From Chitinophagaceae bacterium UBA1946 (GTDB lineage: Bacteria > Bacteroidota > Bacteroidia > Chitinophagales > Chitinophagaceae), in NCBI GenBank assembly GCA_002336815.1, contig DDEU01000018.1, forward strand, positions 32,142 to 96,141: DNA of 64,000 bases, given 5' to 3'. A program made the translations under genes and the position numbers. Below the pieces are notes generated by a model that saw nothing but the letters and a program-made list of their open reading frames with translations, was not told where the DNA came from and did no database searches. Shown here piece by piece: positions 1 through 8,096 of the stretch (its first letter is position 1; each line of letters begins with the position of its first letter).

Positions 1-19
1 CCATAAGTTATTGCCGGAT

Positions 20-49
20 AAAAAAACGGGCACCTCCTGATGCCCGTTT
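20..49 (-). terminator. Rho-independent terminator of the Hsp20 gene
   Basis: A 9-bp perfect stem (24-32 with 41-49, arm AAACGGGCA) encloses an 8-base loop. Read on the minus strand it is followed by seven T. It lies about 20 bases past the stop of the minus-strand small heat-shock gene. Confidence 0.75.
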
Positions 50-67
50 GTAAAAGTAAACCAGCGC

Positions 68-466
68 TTAATTAACTGTTATTTCCTTCTTCGCCGTTGC
101 TGCGCCTGCAATCACCGGCAAACTGATCTGAAGCACACCATCAACATACTTAGCGGTGATCTGCTGTGTGTCGATCGATTCATCCAGGGTGAAACTGCGC
201 TTGAAACCACCCCGGCTGTACTCCCTCAATATCCATTCAGGACGTGGAAAGCCTTCCGGCGGCGTGTAAGAAACAGTGAGTTCATTTCCACTTACATCCA
301 GGTGAAAATGCTCTTTGATACGGCCCGGCGCAAACAGCAGCATTTCATAACTGTTGCCTGTTTTGTAAATGTTTACCGAAGCCCTTTGCATAGTACGGTT
401 GAATCCCGGCCTGCCGTGATTCCCGTGAGTGTTGCCTTTTGCGGCGCATGACTGATTGTAGTACAT
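68..466 (-). CDS. Hsp20/alpha-crystallin small heat-shock protein
   Basis: A 132-residue ATP-independent holdase chaperone, expected in the cytoplasm, that keeps unfolding proteins soluble. Residues about 28-125 read as an alpha-crystallin domain: an N-terminal strand pattern (ASVNIYKTGNSYEM), a central strand with ELTVSY, and the C-terminal G-V-L-x-I-x-L-P signature (GVLQISLP) that forms the last beta strand. The first 25 residues are Gly/His/Asn rich and poorly structured, as usual for the variable N-terminal arm. A strong terminator follows directly and the gene diverges from tag, so it is probably transcribed alone. The family assignment is firm; the client range is unknown. Confidence 0.88.
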   Translation of the reverse strand: MYYNQSCAAKGNTHGNHGRPGFNRTMQRASVNIYKTGNSYEMLLFAPGRIKEHFHLDVSGNELTVSYTPPEGFPRPEWILREYSRGGFKRSFTLDESIDTQQITAKYVDGVLQISLPVIAGAATAKKEITVN

Positions 467-638
467 GTTTTTTTTGTTTTATTTAAAAAATAGATTAACA
501 CGAAATGAGAAGTAAAAATGGTGCCGAACATTTGTATATGCAAATATGGCAGTATCAACCTGCTCACAGGCACTTAAAATATTTCTATTTTCATATCAAT
601 GATATTCCGCTTAAATTGCTTCCGTTAAATATTAAATC

Positions 639-1208
639 ATGGCAAAAGAAAAAATACGCTGCAGCTGGTGCATGAAGGATGATCTGTATAAAGCTTATCA
701 TGACAATGAATGGGGTACACCCCTGCACGATGATCAACAGTTGTTCGAGCTGCTCTGCCTGGAAGGTGCACAGGCTGGTTTAAGCTGGTACACGGTACTT
801 TCAAAAAGAGAGAATTACCGCCGGGCATTTGACAATTTTGATGCGGTGAAAATGTCGAAGTACACGCCGGCCAAAATAGCGAAATTGTTACTGGATGCAG
901 GCATCATCAGGAACAGGTTAAAGGTAAACGCCTTTGTTAACAATGCAAAAGCATACCTGGCCATTCAAAAAGAGTACGGAAGTTTTGACCGGTACATCTG
1001 GCAATTTGTGGGTGGTAAGCCAATTGTGAACAGCATCAGTGGTATGCAGGATATCGTTGCAAAGACCGCTCTTTCAGACGCCATGAGCAAAGACCTGCTG
1101 AAGAAGGGTTTTAAATTTGTTGGCTCTACAATTTGTTATGCTTTTATGCAGGCCAGTGGTATGGTAAACGATCATGCAAATGATTGCTGGAAGAAGAAAG
1201 GAAAATAG
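639..1208 (+). CDS. tag: DNA-3-methyladenine glycosylase I
   Basis: A base-excision repair enzyme that removes 3-methyladenine from alkylated DNA. The 189-residue length matches the family. The N-terminus has the RCSW and YHDNEWG blocks. The structural zinc site of the family is present: Cys8 and His21 (13 apart, as in E. coli Cys4/His17) and His179 and Cys183 near the C-terminus (4 apart, as in His175/Cys179). The block LEGAQAGLSWYTVLSKR carries the base-pocket residues. It stands alone between the divergent hsp20 gene and the convergent superoxide dismutase gene, with a shared bidirectional terminator after it. Confidence 0.95.
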   Translation: MAKEKIRCSWCMKDDLYKAYHDNEWGTPLHDDQQLFELLCLEGAQAGLSWYTVLSKRENYRRAFDNFDAVKMSKYTPAKIAKLLLDAGIIRNRLKVNAFVNNAKAYLAIQKEYGSFDRYIWQFVGGKPIVNSISGMQDIVAKTALSDAMSKDLLKKGFKFVGSTICYAFMQASGMVNDHANDCWKKKGK

Positions 1209-1223
1209 ATAGATCGATCCATT

Positions 1224-1261
1224 AAAAAAAGCCGTGACAGTCTTCCGTCACGGCTTTTTTT
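1224..1261. terminator. bidirectional terminator between tag and the SOD gene
   Basis: A 15-bp perfect inverted repeat (1224-1238 with 1247-1261, GC core GCCGTGAC) with an 8-base loop. It carries an A run on the left and a T run on the right, so it can end transcription from both convergent genes. Confidence 0.85.
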
Positions 1262-1277
1262 AGATATTTATCAATAC

Positions 1278-1880
1278 TTATTTGGCAGCAAATCTTTCTG
1301 CTACTTTATTCCAGTTTACTACATTCCAGAAAGCAGTTAAATAATCTGCTCTCCTGTTTTGATAGTGCAGGTAGTAAGCATGTTCCCAAACATCCACGCC
1401 CAATATCGGTGTGCCCTTTACTTCAGCCACATCCATTAGAGGATTGTCCTGGTTGGGAGTAGAACTGATCTCCAGTTTACCATCTTTTACTAACAGCCAT
1501 GCCCAGCCGCTTCCAAATCTTGAGATACCTGCTGCTGCAAATTTTTCTTTGAAAGTATCCAATGAACCGAATGCTGCATTGATGGCCTCAGCCAATTCAC
1601 CAGATGGCGTACCGCCGGCGTTAGGTGCCATGCTTTCCCAAAAGAAAGTATGATTCCAGTGACCACCGCCATTGTTACGTACGGCAGGAGAAATAGAGCC
1701 TGCACCTTTCACCAGTTCTTCCAGTGATTTGGTTTCATTGGGCGTTCCGGCCACGGCCTTGTTGAGGTTATCAACATATGCCTGGTGGTGTTTACCATGA
1801 TGGATCTGCATCGTTTTGGTGTCAATATGTGGCTCTAATGCTTCGTATGAGTAAGGAAGAGCCGGTAGTGTAAATGCCAT
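1278..1880 (-). CDS. sodA: superoxide dismutase, Fe/Mn family
   Basis: A 200-residue cytoplasmic enzyme that converts superoxide to oxygen and hydrogen peroxide. Metal ligands are visible as His27 (MQIHHGKHH), His77 (NHTFFW), Asp163 and His167 (the DVWEHAYY signature). The second-sphere Gln sits in the TPNQDNPL segment and the GGGHWNH stretch has Gly where iron enzymes usually place Gln; both point to the manganese or cambialistic type. No signal peptide is present. The gene is monocistronic between a bidirectional terminator and a TAnnTTTG element upstream. The family is certain; metal preference is an inference from these positions. Confidence 0.95.
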   Translation of the reverse strand: MAFTLPALPYSYEALEPHIDTKTMQIHHGKHHQAYVDNLNKAVAGTPNETKSLEELVKGAGSISPAVRNNGGGHWNHTFFWESMAPNAGGTPSGELAEAINAAFGSLDTFKEKFAAAGISRFGSGWAWLLVKDGKLEISSTPNQDNPLMDVAEVKGTPILGVDVWEHAYYLHYQNRRADYLTAFWNVVNWNKVAERFAAK

Positions 1881-1917
1881 AATTAAAAATTTATATTGTT
1901 ATTGAATCGTTGGTTAG

Positions 1918-1925
1918 CAAATTTA
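1918..1925 (-). promoter_or_regulatory. candidate -7 promoter element of the SOD gene
   Basis: The minus strand reads TAAATTTG, an exact match to the Bacteroidota -7 consensus TAnnTTTG, about 40 bases before the start codon. A TTG 22 bases further upstream could be the -33 element. The spacing is slightly long, so this is a candidate only. Confidence 0.4.
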
Positions 1926-1981
1926 CACACTGGGTAAGCAATATGTTCAATAAAAGATTAATTCTTTCCTATTTCGAAAAG

Positions 1982-2419
1982 CTACCGTTTACTGCTGAAA
2001 AAGTCTTTCATCAGTTGGGCACATTCTTCCGCAAGCATTCCGCCCGATACCTCTGTTTTGGGGTGAAAAGGACTGTTGGCACCGGTAGTATGCCGGTACC
2101 CGTTCTTAATGTCGGGTGCACCATATACAACACGGCCGATCTTGCTCCAGTATAAAGCGCCACTGCACATTACGCAGGGCTCTACCGTTACGTACAAACT
2201 GGCTTCGGGTAAATACTTGCTGCCTAAAAAATTAAAAGCTGCCGTAAGCGCTATGATCTCAGCATGAGCAGTACTGTCGTTCAATTTTTCTACCTGGTTA
2301 TAGCCACGGGCAATAATGCGGTCGTTCATCACGATCACTGCACCAACCGGTACTTCATCTTCTTCAAAAGCTTTCTGCGCTTCTCTCAGCGCCTGTTTCA
2401 TATATTGTTCGTCTGTCAT
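1982..2419 (-). CDS. tadA: tRNA-specific adenosine deaminase TadA-like nucleoside deaminase
   Basis: A zinc cytidine/deoxycytidylate-deaminase fold protein, most likely converting A34 to inosine in tRNA-Arg(ACG). With the start chosen at 2419 (MTDEQYM) it has 145 residues. The zinc site is complete: His52 and the proton-shuttling Glu54 in TAHAEI, then Cys82 and Cys85 in EPCVMCSGAL. A 14-residue upstream extension (Arg/Pro rich) reaches 2461 but does not resemble the family N-terminus, so it was left out. A guanine deaminase or generic nucleoside deaminase is the alternative; the EPCVMCSGAL wording and length favour TadA. Confidence 0.85.
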   Translation of the reverse strand: MTDEQYMKQALREAQKAFEEDEVPVGAVIVMNDRIIARGYNQVEKLNDSTAHAEIIALTAAFNFLGSKYLPEASLYVTVEPCVMCSGALYWSKIGRVVYGAPDIKNGYRHTTGANSPFHPKTEVSGGMLAEECAQLMKDFFSSKR

Positions 2420-2615
2420 AATATTTCTTTGAGCAGGGGTCAGCGGCAATGGTCGCCTCATTCATCTAAGGAACTCATCATTCATCCTCTGCCATACCAT
2501 CTGCATGTACGACATAGAGAGAGTCGCCCTGAAAATAACAGTCATTAATTTCGCCGGCCTCCTGTGAATGAACTAATTTTATAAAGCTTCAACGTAAAAA
2601 TATACTATTTATATT

Positions 2616-3989
2616 ATGAACACGGTGCAACAATTGGATGCCATGCGTACTTATTTCAGTAAAGGGGAAACCCTTTCATACGCATTCAGGAAAACCCGGC
2701 TGCAGCAATTGAAGCAATCGATCCTTGCTCATGAAGGAGACCTGTACACAGCATTGTATTCGGATTTGAAAAAAAGCAGGGAAGAGGTTTGGGTTACCGA
2801 AACTGGCATGGTGATATCAGAGATCAATGCAGCACTTGGTAATTTAAAAAGCTGGATGGAGCCCGAAAGAGCCGCTACCAATTTGCTCAATATGCCTTCC
2901 TCCAGTTACGTGTACAAAGAACCACTTGGCGTGGTGCTTATCATCGGGCCCTGGAATTATCCTTTCCAGTTACTCATCAATCCACTCATCGGCGCTATTG
3001 CTGCCGGCAATTGCGTGGTATTAAAACCAAGTGAGTTTGCACCGGCTACGGAAGCTGTAATGAAAAAAATAATTGAAGAAGTATTTCACCCGGAATATAT
3101 TTTATATGCCGCAGGTGATGGTGCGGTGGTAGTACCGCAACTGATGAACAATTTTACTTTTGATCATGTTTTTTATACCGGCAGTACTGTTGTGGGTAAA
3201 CTCATTTACAAAATGGCAGCAGAAAGACTGGTGCCGGTAACGCTGGAACTCGGGGGCAAAAGTCCCTGTGTTGTTGAAGCAGATGCTAACATACGGGTGG
3301 CAGCAAAACGTATTGCCATCGCCAAGTTCAGCAATGCCGGTCAAATGTGTGTAGCGCCGGATTATGTGCTGGTGCATCAATCAAAGAAAGAAGAACTGGT
3401 AAGCGAATTAAAAAAAGCAATGCTGAGTTTTTTTGGAAGCGACGCTGCTGATAGTTACAATTATGGGAAGATCATCAATCAAAAGCAGTTTCAGCGCATC
3501 AGGGCTTATTTGCAGCAGGGAAAGATCATTTCCGGCGGTGGCAGTGATGAGCAGCGGTTGTACATAGAACCTACTTTGATGGATGAAGTGTCTTTATCTT
3601 CTCCCGTCATGCAGGAAGAAATATTTGGTCCAGTACTTCCCATCATTTCTTTTAATTTGATGGAAGAAGCCCGGGTAATTATTGAACAGCATAAAAATCC
3701 ACTGGCATTTTATGTGTTCACGTCCAGCAAAAGCAAAGAGCGGGAATGGATAGAAAAAGTGGCGTTTGGCGGAGGTTGTGTAAACAATGCCAGTTGGCAT
3801 TTAACCAATCACCACCTGCCTTTTGGAGGAAGAGGCTGGAGTGGCACCGGGCAATACCATGGTGTTGCTTCCTTCAACTGTTTTACCCATAATAAGGCAG
3901 TAATGAAAACACCTACCTGGTTTGATCCTGCAATAAAGTACCCACCATTTAAAGGGAAGTTGAAATTGTTTAAATGGATCATTCGATGA
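2616..3989 (+). CDS. class 3-type aldehyde dehydrogenase
   Basis: An NAD(P)-dependent oxidation of aldehydes to acids; 457 residues, the short class 3 (fatty-aldehyde) form. Visible blocks are the cofactor-binding IGPWNYPFQL and KPSEFAP, the FYTGSTVVGK turn, the general-base Glu in TLELGGKSPC, the nucleophile Cys in SNAGQMCVAPDYVL, and the EEIFGPVLPI block near the C-terminus. The stop codon overlaps the start of a glutathione peroxidase gene (ATGA), so the two are translationally coupled. That pairing suggests a joint role in lipid-peroxide detoxification: peroxide reduction and oxidation of the aldehydes released. The substrate is inferred, not shown. Confidence 0.93.
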   Translation: MNTVQQLDAMRTYFSKGETLSYAFRKTRLQQLKQSILAHEGDLYTALYSDLKKSREEVWVTETGMVISEINAALGNLKSWMEPERAATNLLNMPSSSYVYKEPLGVVLIIGPWNYPFQLLINPLIGAIAAGNCVVLKPSEFAPATEAVMKKIIEEVFHPEYILYAAGDGAVVVPQLMNNFTFDHVFYTGSTVVGKLIYKMAAERLVPVTLELGGKSPCVVEADANIRVAAKRIAIAKFSNAGQMCVAPDYVLVHQSKKEELVSELKKAMLSFFGSDAADSYNYGKIINQKQFQRIRAYLQQGKIISGGGSDEQRLYIEPTLMDEVSLSSPVMQEEIFGPVLPIISFNLMEEARVIIEQHKNPLAFYVFTSSKSKEREWIEKVAFGGGCVNNASWHLTNHHLPFGGRGWSGTGQYHGVASFNCFTHNKAVMKTPTWFDPAIKYPPFKGKLKLFKWIIR

Positions 3990-4669
3990 AACTTCTTAAA
4001 AGAACCATACTGGCTTTGCTGCTGTTGACAGCAGCTTTTATGAGTTATGCATTTTACACAACACGCAATTCCGTTAATATGACAACCAGGCAAAAAATAT
4101 TGAAAGCTGCTTACCCTGCCATTATGTGGTTCAGCAAGATCGCCAATGGCAAGAATGCTGTTGCAGAGAATAACAGCGCTCAACCACTGGTTGATTTTTA
4201 TTCGCTTACCGCCAAAACCATTGATGGCGGCACTTTTAATTTCTCAACATTAAAAGGGAAAAAAGTATTGCTGGTAAATACAGCCTCTGACTGTGGCTAT
4301 ACCAGCCAGTATGAGGAACTGGAGAAATTACACGAACAGTATAAAACACAGCTTGAGATCATTGCTTTTCCCGCCAATGATTTTAAAGAGCAGGAAAAAG
4401 GGGAAGATGCAGCCATTGAAAATTTTTGTAAAAAAAATTACGGTATTACCTTTCCACTCATGTCAAAATCAGTTGTGATAAAATCAGCCTCGCAACATGC
4501 CGTATTTAAATGGCTCAGCGATCCGGCTTTCAATGGATGGAACGACCGGCAACCTACCTGGAACTTTTGCAAATACCTGGTAGATGAAAATGGCAGGCTT
4601 ACTGGTTTTTTCAGCAACAGTATTTCGCCCCTGTCACCAGAACTTACCAGCGCCATTGAACGGAAATGA
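3986..4669 (+). CDS. glutathione peroxidase-family thiol peroxidase, membrane-anchored
   Basis: A thioredoxin-fold peroxidase that reduces hydroperoxides. The start at 3986 gives 227 residues and overlaps the aldehyde dehydrogenase stop by the ATGA motif; an ATG 12 bases upstream is possible. Residues about 1-22 form a hydrophobic anchor or signal, so the enzyme probably faces the periplasm. The catalytic Cys lies in NTASDCGYTSQYEEL and the Trp/Asn block reads TWNFCKYLVDENG. The usual FPCNQF box reads FPANDF, so the tetrad Gln is replaced by Asp and the resolving-type Cys by Ala. It may therefore work with altered kinetics or another thiol partner. Confidence 0.88.
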   Translation: MKLLKRTILALLLLTAAFMSYAFYTTRNSVNMTTRQKILKAAYPAIMWFSKIANGKNAVAENNSAQPLVDFYSLTAKTIDGGTFNFSTLKGKKVLLVNTASDCGYTSQYEELEKLHEQYKTQLEIIAFPANDFKEQEKGEDAAIENFCKKNYGITFPLMSKSVVIKSASQHAVFKWLSDPAFNGWNDRQPTWNFCKYLVDENGRLTGFFSNSISPLSPELTSAIERK

Positions 4670-4671
4670 TA

Positions 4672-5505
4672 TCAGAGCGATCTTTCCATTTCATAAGAAT
4701 AGATGAACAACTGCAATCCCAATGACTGCAGGAAATCTTCTGCTTCAGCGGATGCCACATGCGCCACACTGATCTCCTGCTGGTGCAAATTTGCAGTATG
4801 AGCGAACAGGCTTTCAAGGTGACCGTAAGAAGCAGGGAACTCAACTGCACCAAACTGTGCGATCCGACCGTTACCGGGATTGAAAATAATAAATGCTACC
4901 GGCTCATCTTTTTCGTAAGCCGTAAATAGACGGTATTGGTGCCAACCCCTGTGCAGCGAATGCTGGTTGTATTGCCAGGCAGGCTGCCATGCACTGTTGG
5001 CATTGATCCAGCTCCAGTCTGGAAAATCTTCTTCTTTTACATGAAAGTCGTTGTGCGGCTGGTGGACCGGTCTGCCTTTGTAGCTGTTGATCACCCGGCT
5101 GATATTGAACCCTGCCCGCTGGTAAATATTGATCGCAGCTTTGTTTTGCTGAAAAACTTCCAGCACTGTTTTTTCAATGCCTGCTTTTCTTAGCTGGTCG
5201 ATACTGTATTCATACAACGCAAGGGAAAGACTTTTGCCACGGGCGGCGGGTAAAAGACCAGTGCCTGCATTGTAAGCCGTTCTTACTTTATCGATACTAT
5301 CAATTCCATGAAGTATCAAGCCCTGCAATTCATCTTTTTCAAAAGCACCAACACTTAAAGAAAGGTCGATGGCTTCTGCCAGTAATTTATTCTGAAACTG
5401 TTCGGCGCTTAACTGGAAGGGAACAAAGTAATCTTTGAAACATTCATTAAAGCAGTTGCGGATGATTTCGGGGTCGGTATGTTGGAGCGATTTAAATTTT
5501 ATCAT
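4672..5505 (-). CDS. GNAT-family N-acetyltransferase
   Basis: A 277-residue cytoplasmic acetyl-CoA-dependent acyltransferase of unknown substrate. The N-terminal half (about 1-145) shows the GNAT pattern: a strand ending AYNAGTGLLPAARGKSLSLALYEYSI corresponds to motif A with the acetyl-CoA-binding loop, followed by LEVFQQNKAAINIYQRAGF, the typical motif B with the N-x-x-A-x-x-x-Y-x-x-x-G-F wording. The second half (about 165-277) resembles a degenerate second GNAT fold ending in LFIYSYEM. It converges on the peroxidase gene with only 2 bases between stops. No partner gene indicates the acceptor. Confidence 0.8.
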   Translation of the reverse strand: MIKFKSLQHTDPEIIRNCFNECFKDYFVPFQLSAEQFQNKLLAEAIDLSLSVGAFEKDELQGLILHGIDSIDKVRTAYNAGTGLLPAARGKSLSLALYEYSIDQLRKAGIEKTVLEVFQQNKAAINIYQRAGFNISRVINSYKGRPVHQPHNDFHVKEEDFPDWSWINANSAWQPAWQYNQHSLHRGWHQYRLFTAYEKDEPVAFIIFNPGNGRIAQFGAVEFPASYGHLESLFAHTANLHQQEISVAHVASAEAEDFLQSLGLQLFIYSYEMERSL

Positions 5506-5621
5506 GGTACTGTGATGAAAAGCTAAGGTAGGAAAGAAAAAAAATATTGAAAGCGGTATCCCTGGACGTCACAATTTTTTGAGTTGCCAAAATGAAATAT
5601 TTTTATACTGAAACATTATCT

Positions 5622-6515
5622 ATGCAACATCATGTCGCCATTCTTGGAGGAACCACTTTCGATCATATTGTTTACCTGCCGAAACTACCCGGGGCGGTTC
5701 CGCAAACCATTCATTCAGCTCCATTTAACGAAGCCACAGGATCTACCGGTTCGGGCAAAGCGCTGGCACTTACCAAACTTGGAGTAGCCAATACATTGTA
5801 TTCAGTAGTGGGGGATGATTATTTTGGAAAGAAAATTAAGGAGTACCTCCATACACAGCATGTGCAATGTATATTTGATACTGATCCTGCAGGAACAGAA
5901 CGACATATCAATATCATGGATGCTGAAGGCGGCAGGATATCAATATTTGTAACACAATCTTCAGAGCTTATAGATCACAATACAGCGGCCATCACGCTAC
6001 TGCTGGAACAGGCTACGGTGATTGTACTGAATATCATTGGTTATTGCCGGCACTTGATCCCATACATCAGGCAATTTGAAAAACCTGTATGGACAGACCT
6101 GCACGATTATGATGGCGGCAATGCCTATCACCAGGATTTTATAGATGCGGCACAATACATTCACCTGAGTGCAGACAAGCTGCCAGATCACAGGAAAGTA
6201 ATGCGACACCTAATTGAAAGGGGTAAAGAAATGGTGATCTGTACCAATGGAAAACAGGGTGCCACACTACTCACAAAACATGGAGAGTGGATGGAACAGG
6301 CTGCGGTACCAAACATAGCTGTTACAGACAGCAATGGTGCAGGCGATAGTTTTTTCTCCGGTTTTTTATTTGCATACCTGCACGGATACCCGCTGCAAAA
6401 ATGCATGCAATATGGTGCTGTTTGTGGTGCATATGCAGTAACATCATCAACACTTGTACATGAAGCACTAAGCCCGGCTTTTGTAGAGGCGCAGCTGCAG
6501 TCAACCGGTTGGTAG
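5622..6515 (+). CDS. PfkB-family sugar or nucleoside kinase
   Basis: An ATP-dependent ribokinase-fold kinase of 297 residues. The N-terminal strand VAILGGTTFDHIVYLP and the Gly-rich STGSGKALALTKLG loop bind the sugar; the C-terminal DSNGAGDSFFSGFL block carries the catalytic Asp and the anion hole and is diagnostic. The start at 5622 was chosen because the family begins only a few residues before the first strand; an in-frame ATG at 5592 would add ten residues. It lies 5 bases from the convergent permease gene of the amino-sugar regulon, but no operator is seen upstream, so membership of that regulon is doubtful. Confidence 0.85.
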   Translation: MQHHVAILGGTTFDHIVYLPKLPGAVPQTIHSAPFNEATGSTGSGKALALTKLGVANTLYSVVGDDYFGKKIKEYLHTQHVQCIFDTDPAGTERHINIMDAEGGRISIFVTQSSELIDHNTAAITLLLEQATVIVLNIIGYCRHLIPYIRQFEKPVWTDLHDYDGGNAYHQDFIDAAQYIHLSADKLPDHRKVMRHLIERGKEMVICTNGKQGATLLTKHGEWMEQAAVPNIAVTDSNGAGDSFFSGFLFAYLHGYPLQKCMQYGAVCGAYAVTSSTLVHEALSPAFVEAQLQSTGW

Positions 6516-6520
6516 AAGAA

Positions 6521-7810
6521 TTATACCGGCTGCTTTTTTGGAATATTTGTTTTGCCTGCCCGGTATCCTTTTACTGCATAGAACAGGATGTATAAATAAC
6601 TTGGCAGGGTGCATACCAGGAACGACAATTGATTAGAGGCAATGCCCTTTTCTTTCAAAGTAGAATACAGCAGCGGTAACAATGCACCTCCGGCGATGCC
6701 CATGATCAAAAAGGCAGAGCCCGTTTTGGTAAACTTTCCCAATCCCTCAATGGCCAGTGGAAAAATGGCAGGCCACATCAGGGCATTTGATAAACCAAGC
6801 AGGGCAATGAAAGTAATGGCAGTGTAACCTGTCGTGCTGAAAACGCAAATACTGAAAAACACACCGAGTACTGCAGAAGCTGCCAATGCATTCTGCTGGG
6901 AGATGTATTTAGGTATAAAGATGATGCCCAGCACATAGCCGGCCAACATAGAACAAAGCGTGAATGTGGTAAAATATTTTGTTTCATCGAGCGGCATACC
7001 CAGTTGCCTGCCGTAAGCACCAATAGCATCACCCGCCAACACTTCCACACCTACGTATAAGAACAGGCAAAGCACACCCAGCAATAAGTGATTGAACTGG
7101 AATACACTTGTTTTAACGACCAGTTGAGCATCTGTACTGTCTTCTTTATTCACATCTATCTCCGGTAAAGAAGATCTTTTGATCATCACGGCAAGTAACA
7201 GCAACACTACCGTCATGATGATATAGGGGGTGATCACTCTTGAAGCCAGTTCATTAAGTAATTCGTTTTTAACTGTGGCATCTGTTGCCGCGTTCACTTT
7301 TGTTTCAATGGCACTTGCATTTTTTAATACCAGTGCGCCTAGAATCAGGGGGCTTAACATGCCTGCTGTTTTATTGCAGATGCCCATGATGCTGATTCTT
7401 TTTGCAGCACTTTCAATTGGCCCCACAATGCTGATGTATGGATTGGAAGCAGTTTGTAATAAAGCCAGGCCCATACCCTGCACAAATAAGCCGGTGAGGA
7501 ACAAGCCGAAACTTCTTGCATTGGCGGCAGGTACAAAAATTACAGACCCGATCGCCATCACTACCAGGCCCAGTGCCATTCCATTTTTAAAACCTGTTTT
7601 TTTTAAAATAGCAGACGAAGGAAGCGCAAGAAAGAAATAGGCCATGTAAAAAGCGAAGGTTACAAAGAAGGCCTGCACATCATTCTGTAACTGGCAGGCG
7701 AGCTTTAAGAACGGGATCAGCGTTCCATTCAGCCAGGTTACAAATCCAAATACAAAAAATAAAATACCAATGATAACAATGGCGTAGCGGTTGTTTTGTG
7801 TAGCCTGCAT
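6521..7810 (-). CDS. FucP/GluP-type MFS sugar:proton symporter
   Basis: An inner-membrane major-facilitator permease of 429 residues with about 12 predicted helices. The N-terminus (FGFVTWLNGTLIPFLK) and the QTASNPYISIVGP segment are characteristic of the fucose/glucose/galactose permease branch; this branch includes the N-acetylglucosamine carrier NagP. Two palindromic operators lie within 110 bases upstream and a third lies near the divergent GH109 gene. Control by the LacI regulator at 38386-39420 is therefore likely, which favours an amino sugar or N-acetylhexosamine as substrate. The exact sugar cannot be read from the sequence. Confidence 0.9.
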   Translation of the reverse strand: MQATQNNRYAIVIIGILFFVFGFVTWLNGTLIPFLKLACQLQNDVQAFFVTFAFYMAYFFLALPSSAILKKTGFKNGMALGLVVMAIGSVIFVPAANARSFGLFLTGLFVQGMGLALLQTASNPYISIVGPIESAAKRISIMGICNKTAGMLSPLILGALVLKNASAIETKVNAATDATVKNELLNELASRVITPYIIMTVVLLLLAVMIKRSSLPEIDVNKEDSTDAQLVVKTSVFQFNHLLLGVLCLFLYVGVEVLAGDAIGAYGRQLGMPLDETKYFTTFTLCSMLAGYVLGIIFIPKYISQQNALAASAVLGVFFSICVFSTTGYTAITFIALLGLSNALMWPAIFPLAIEGLGKFTKTGSAFLIMGIAGGALLPLLYSTLKEKGIASNQLSFLVCTLPSYLYILFYAVKGYRAGKTNIPKKQPV

Positions 7811-7879
7811 AAAAGTGATTAACGTGATGAAAAGGGAAAGTACAACTATGCAGGCTGATAAAGATCAGCAAAGCCCTCA

Positions 7880-7889
7880 CAAACGTTTG
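7880..7889. promoter_or_regulatory. LacI-type operator, permease proximal (site 1)
   Basis: Perfect 10-bp palindrome CAAACGTTTG, extended to CAAACGTTTGC. The same sequence occurs at 8027, 39455 and 39476. It lies 70 bases upstream of the permease start. Confidence 0.75.
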
Positions 7890-7907
7890 CATGAAATGTA
7901 AGCCACA

Positions 7908-7917
7908 CAAGCGTTTG
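7908..7917. promoter_or_regulatory. LacI-type operator variant (site 2)
   Basis: CAAGCGTTTG, one change from the palindrome at 7880 and identical to the site at 42519 before susC. Start-to-start spacing to site 1 is 28 bases. Confidence 0.65.
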
Positions 7918-8026
7918 CGTATGGTTTTAATTTTTTAAGGTTCTATGTTTGGCTGGCGTTTAACAAAACCGTTCCTGGTGCTGAGATAAGCGGCACTGCT
8001 GATCAGGCAAAAAAATAAAAATGCGT

Positions 8027-8036
8027 CAAACGTTTG
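8027..8036. promoter_or_regulatory. LacI-type operator, GH109 proximal (site 3)
   Basis: Perfect CAAACGTTTG palindrome. It ends 27 bases before the TAAGTTTG element at 8064, so a bound repressor would cover the -33 region of the GH109 promoter. Confidence 0.75.
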
Positions 8037-8063
8037 CACGGCGCATCTTTTGAACACAATGGG

Positions 8064-8071
8064 TAAGTTTG
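8064..8071 (+). promoter_or_regulatory. candidate -7 promoter element for the GH109 gene
   Basis: TAAGTTTG matches the Bacteroidota -7 consensus TAnnTTTG and lies 25 bases before the start codon, downstream of operator site 3. Confidence 0.5.
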
Positions 8072-8096
8072 AATAACAAAAATCAAGAACTGCTAT

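Noticed and set aside
7880..8036. CAAACGTTTG sites as PurR or CcpA sites
   Set aside because: The core is similar to general LacI-family operators, but the only matching regulator in the window is the amino-sugar-associated LacI protein, and the sites surround it.
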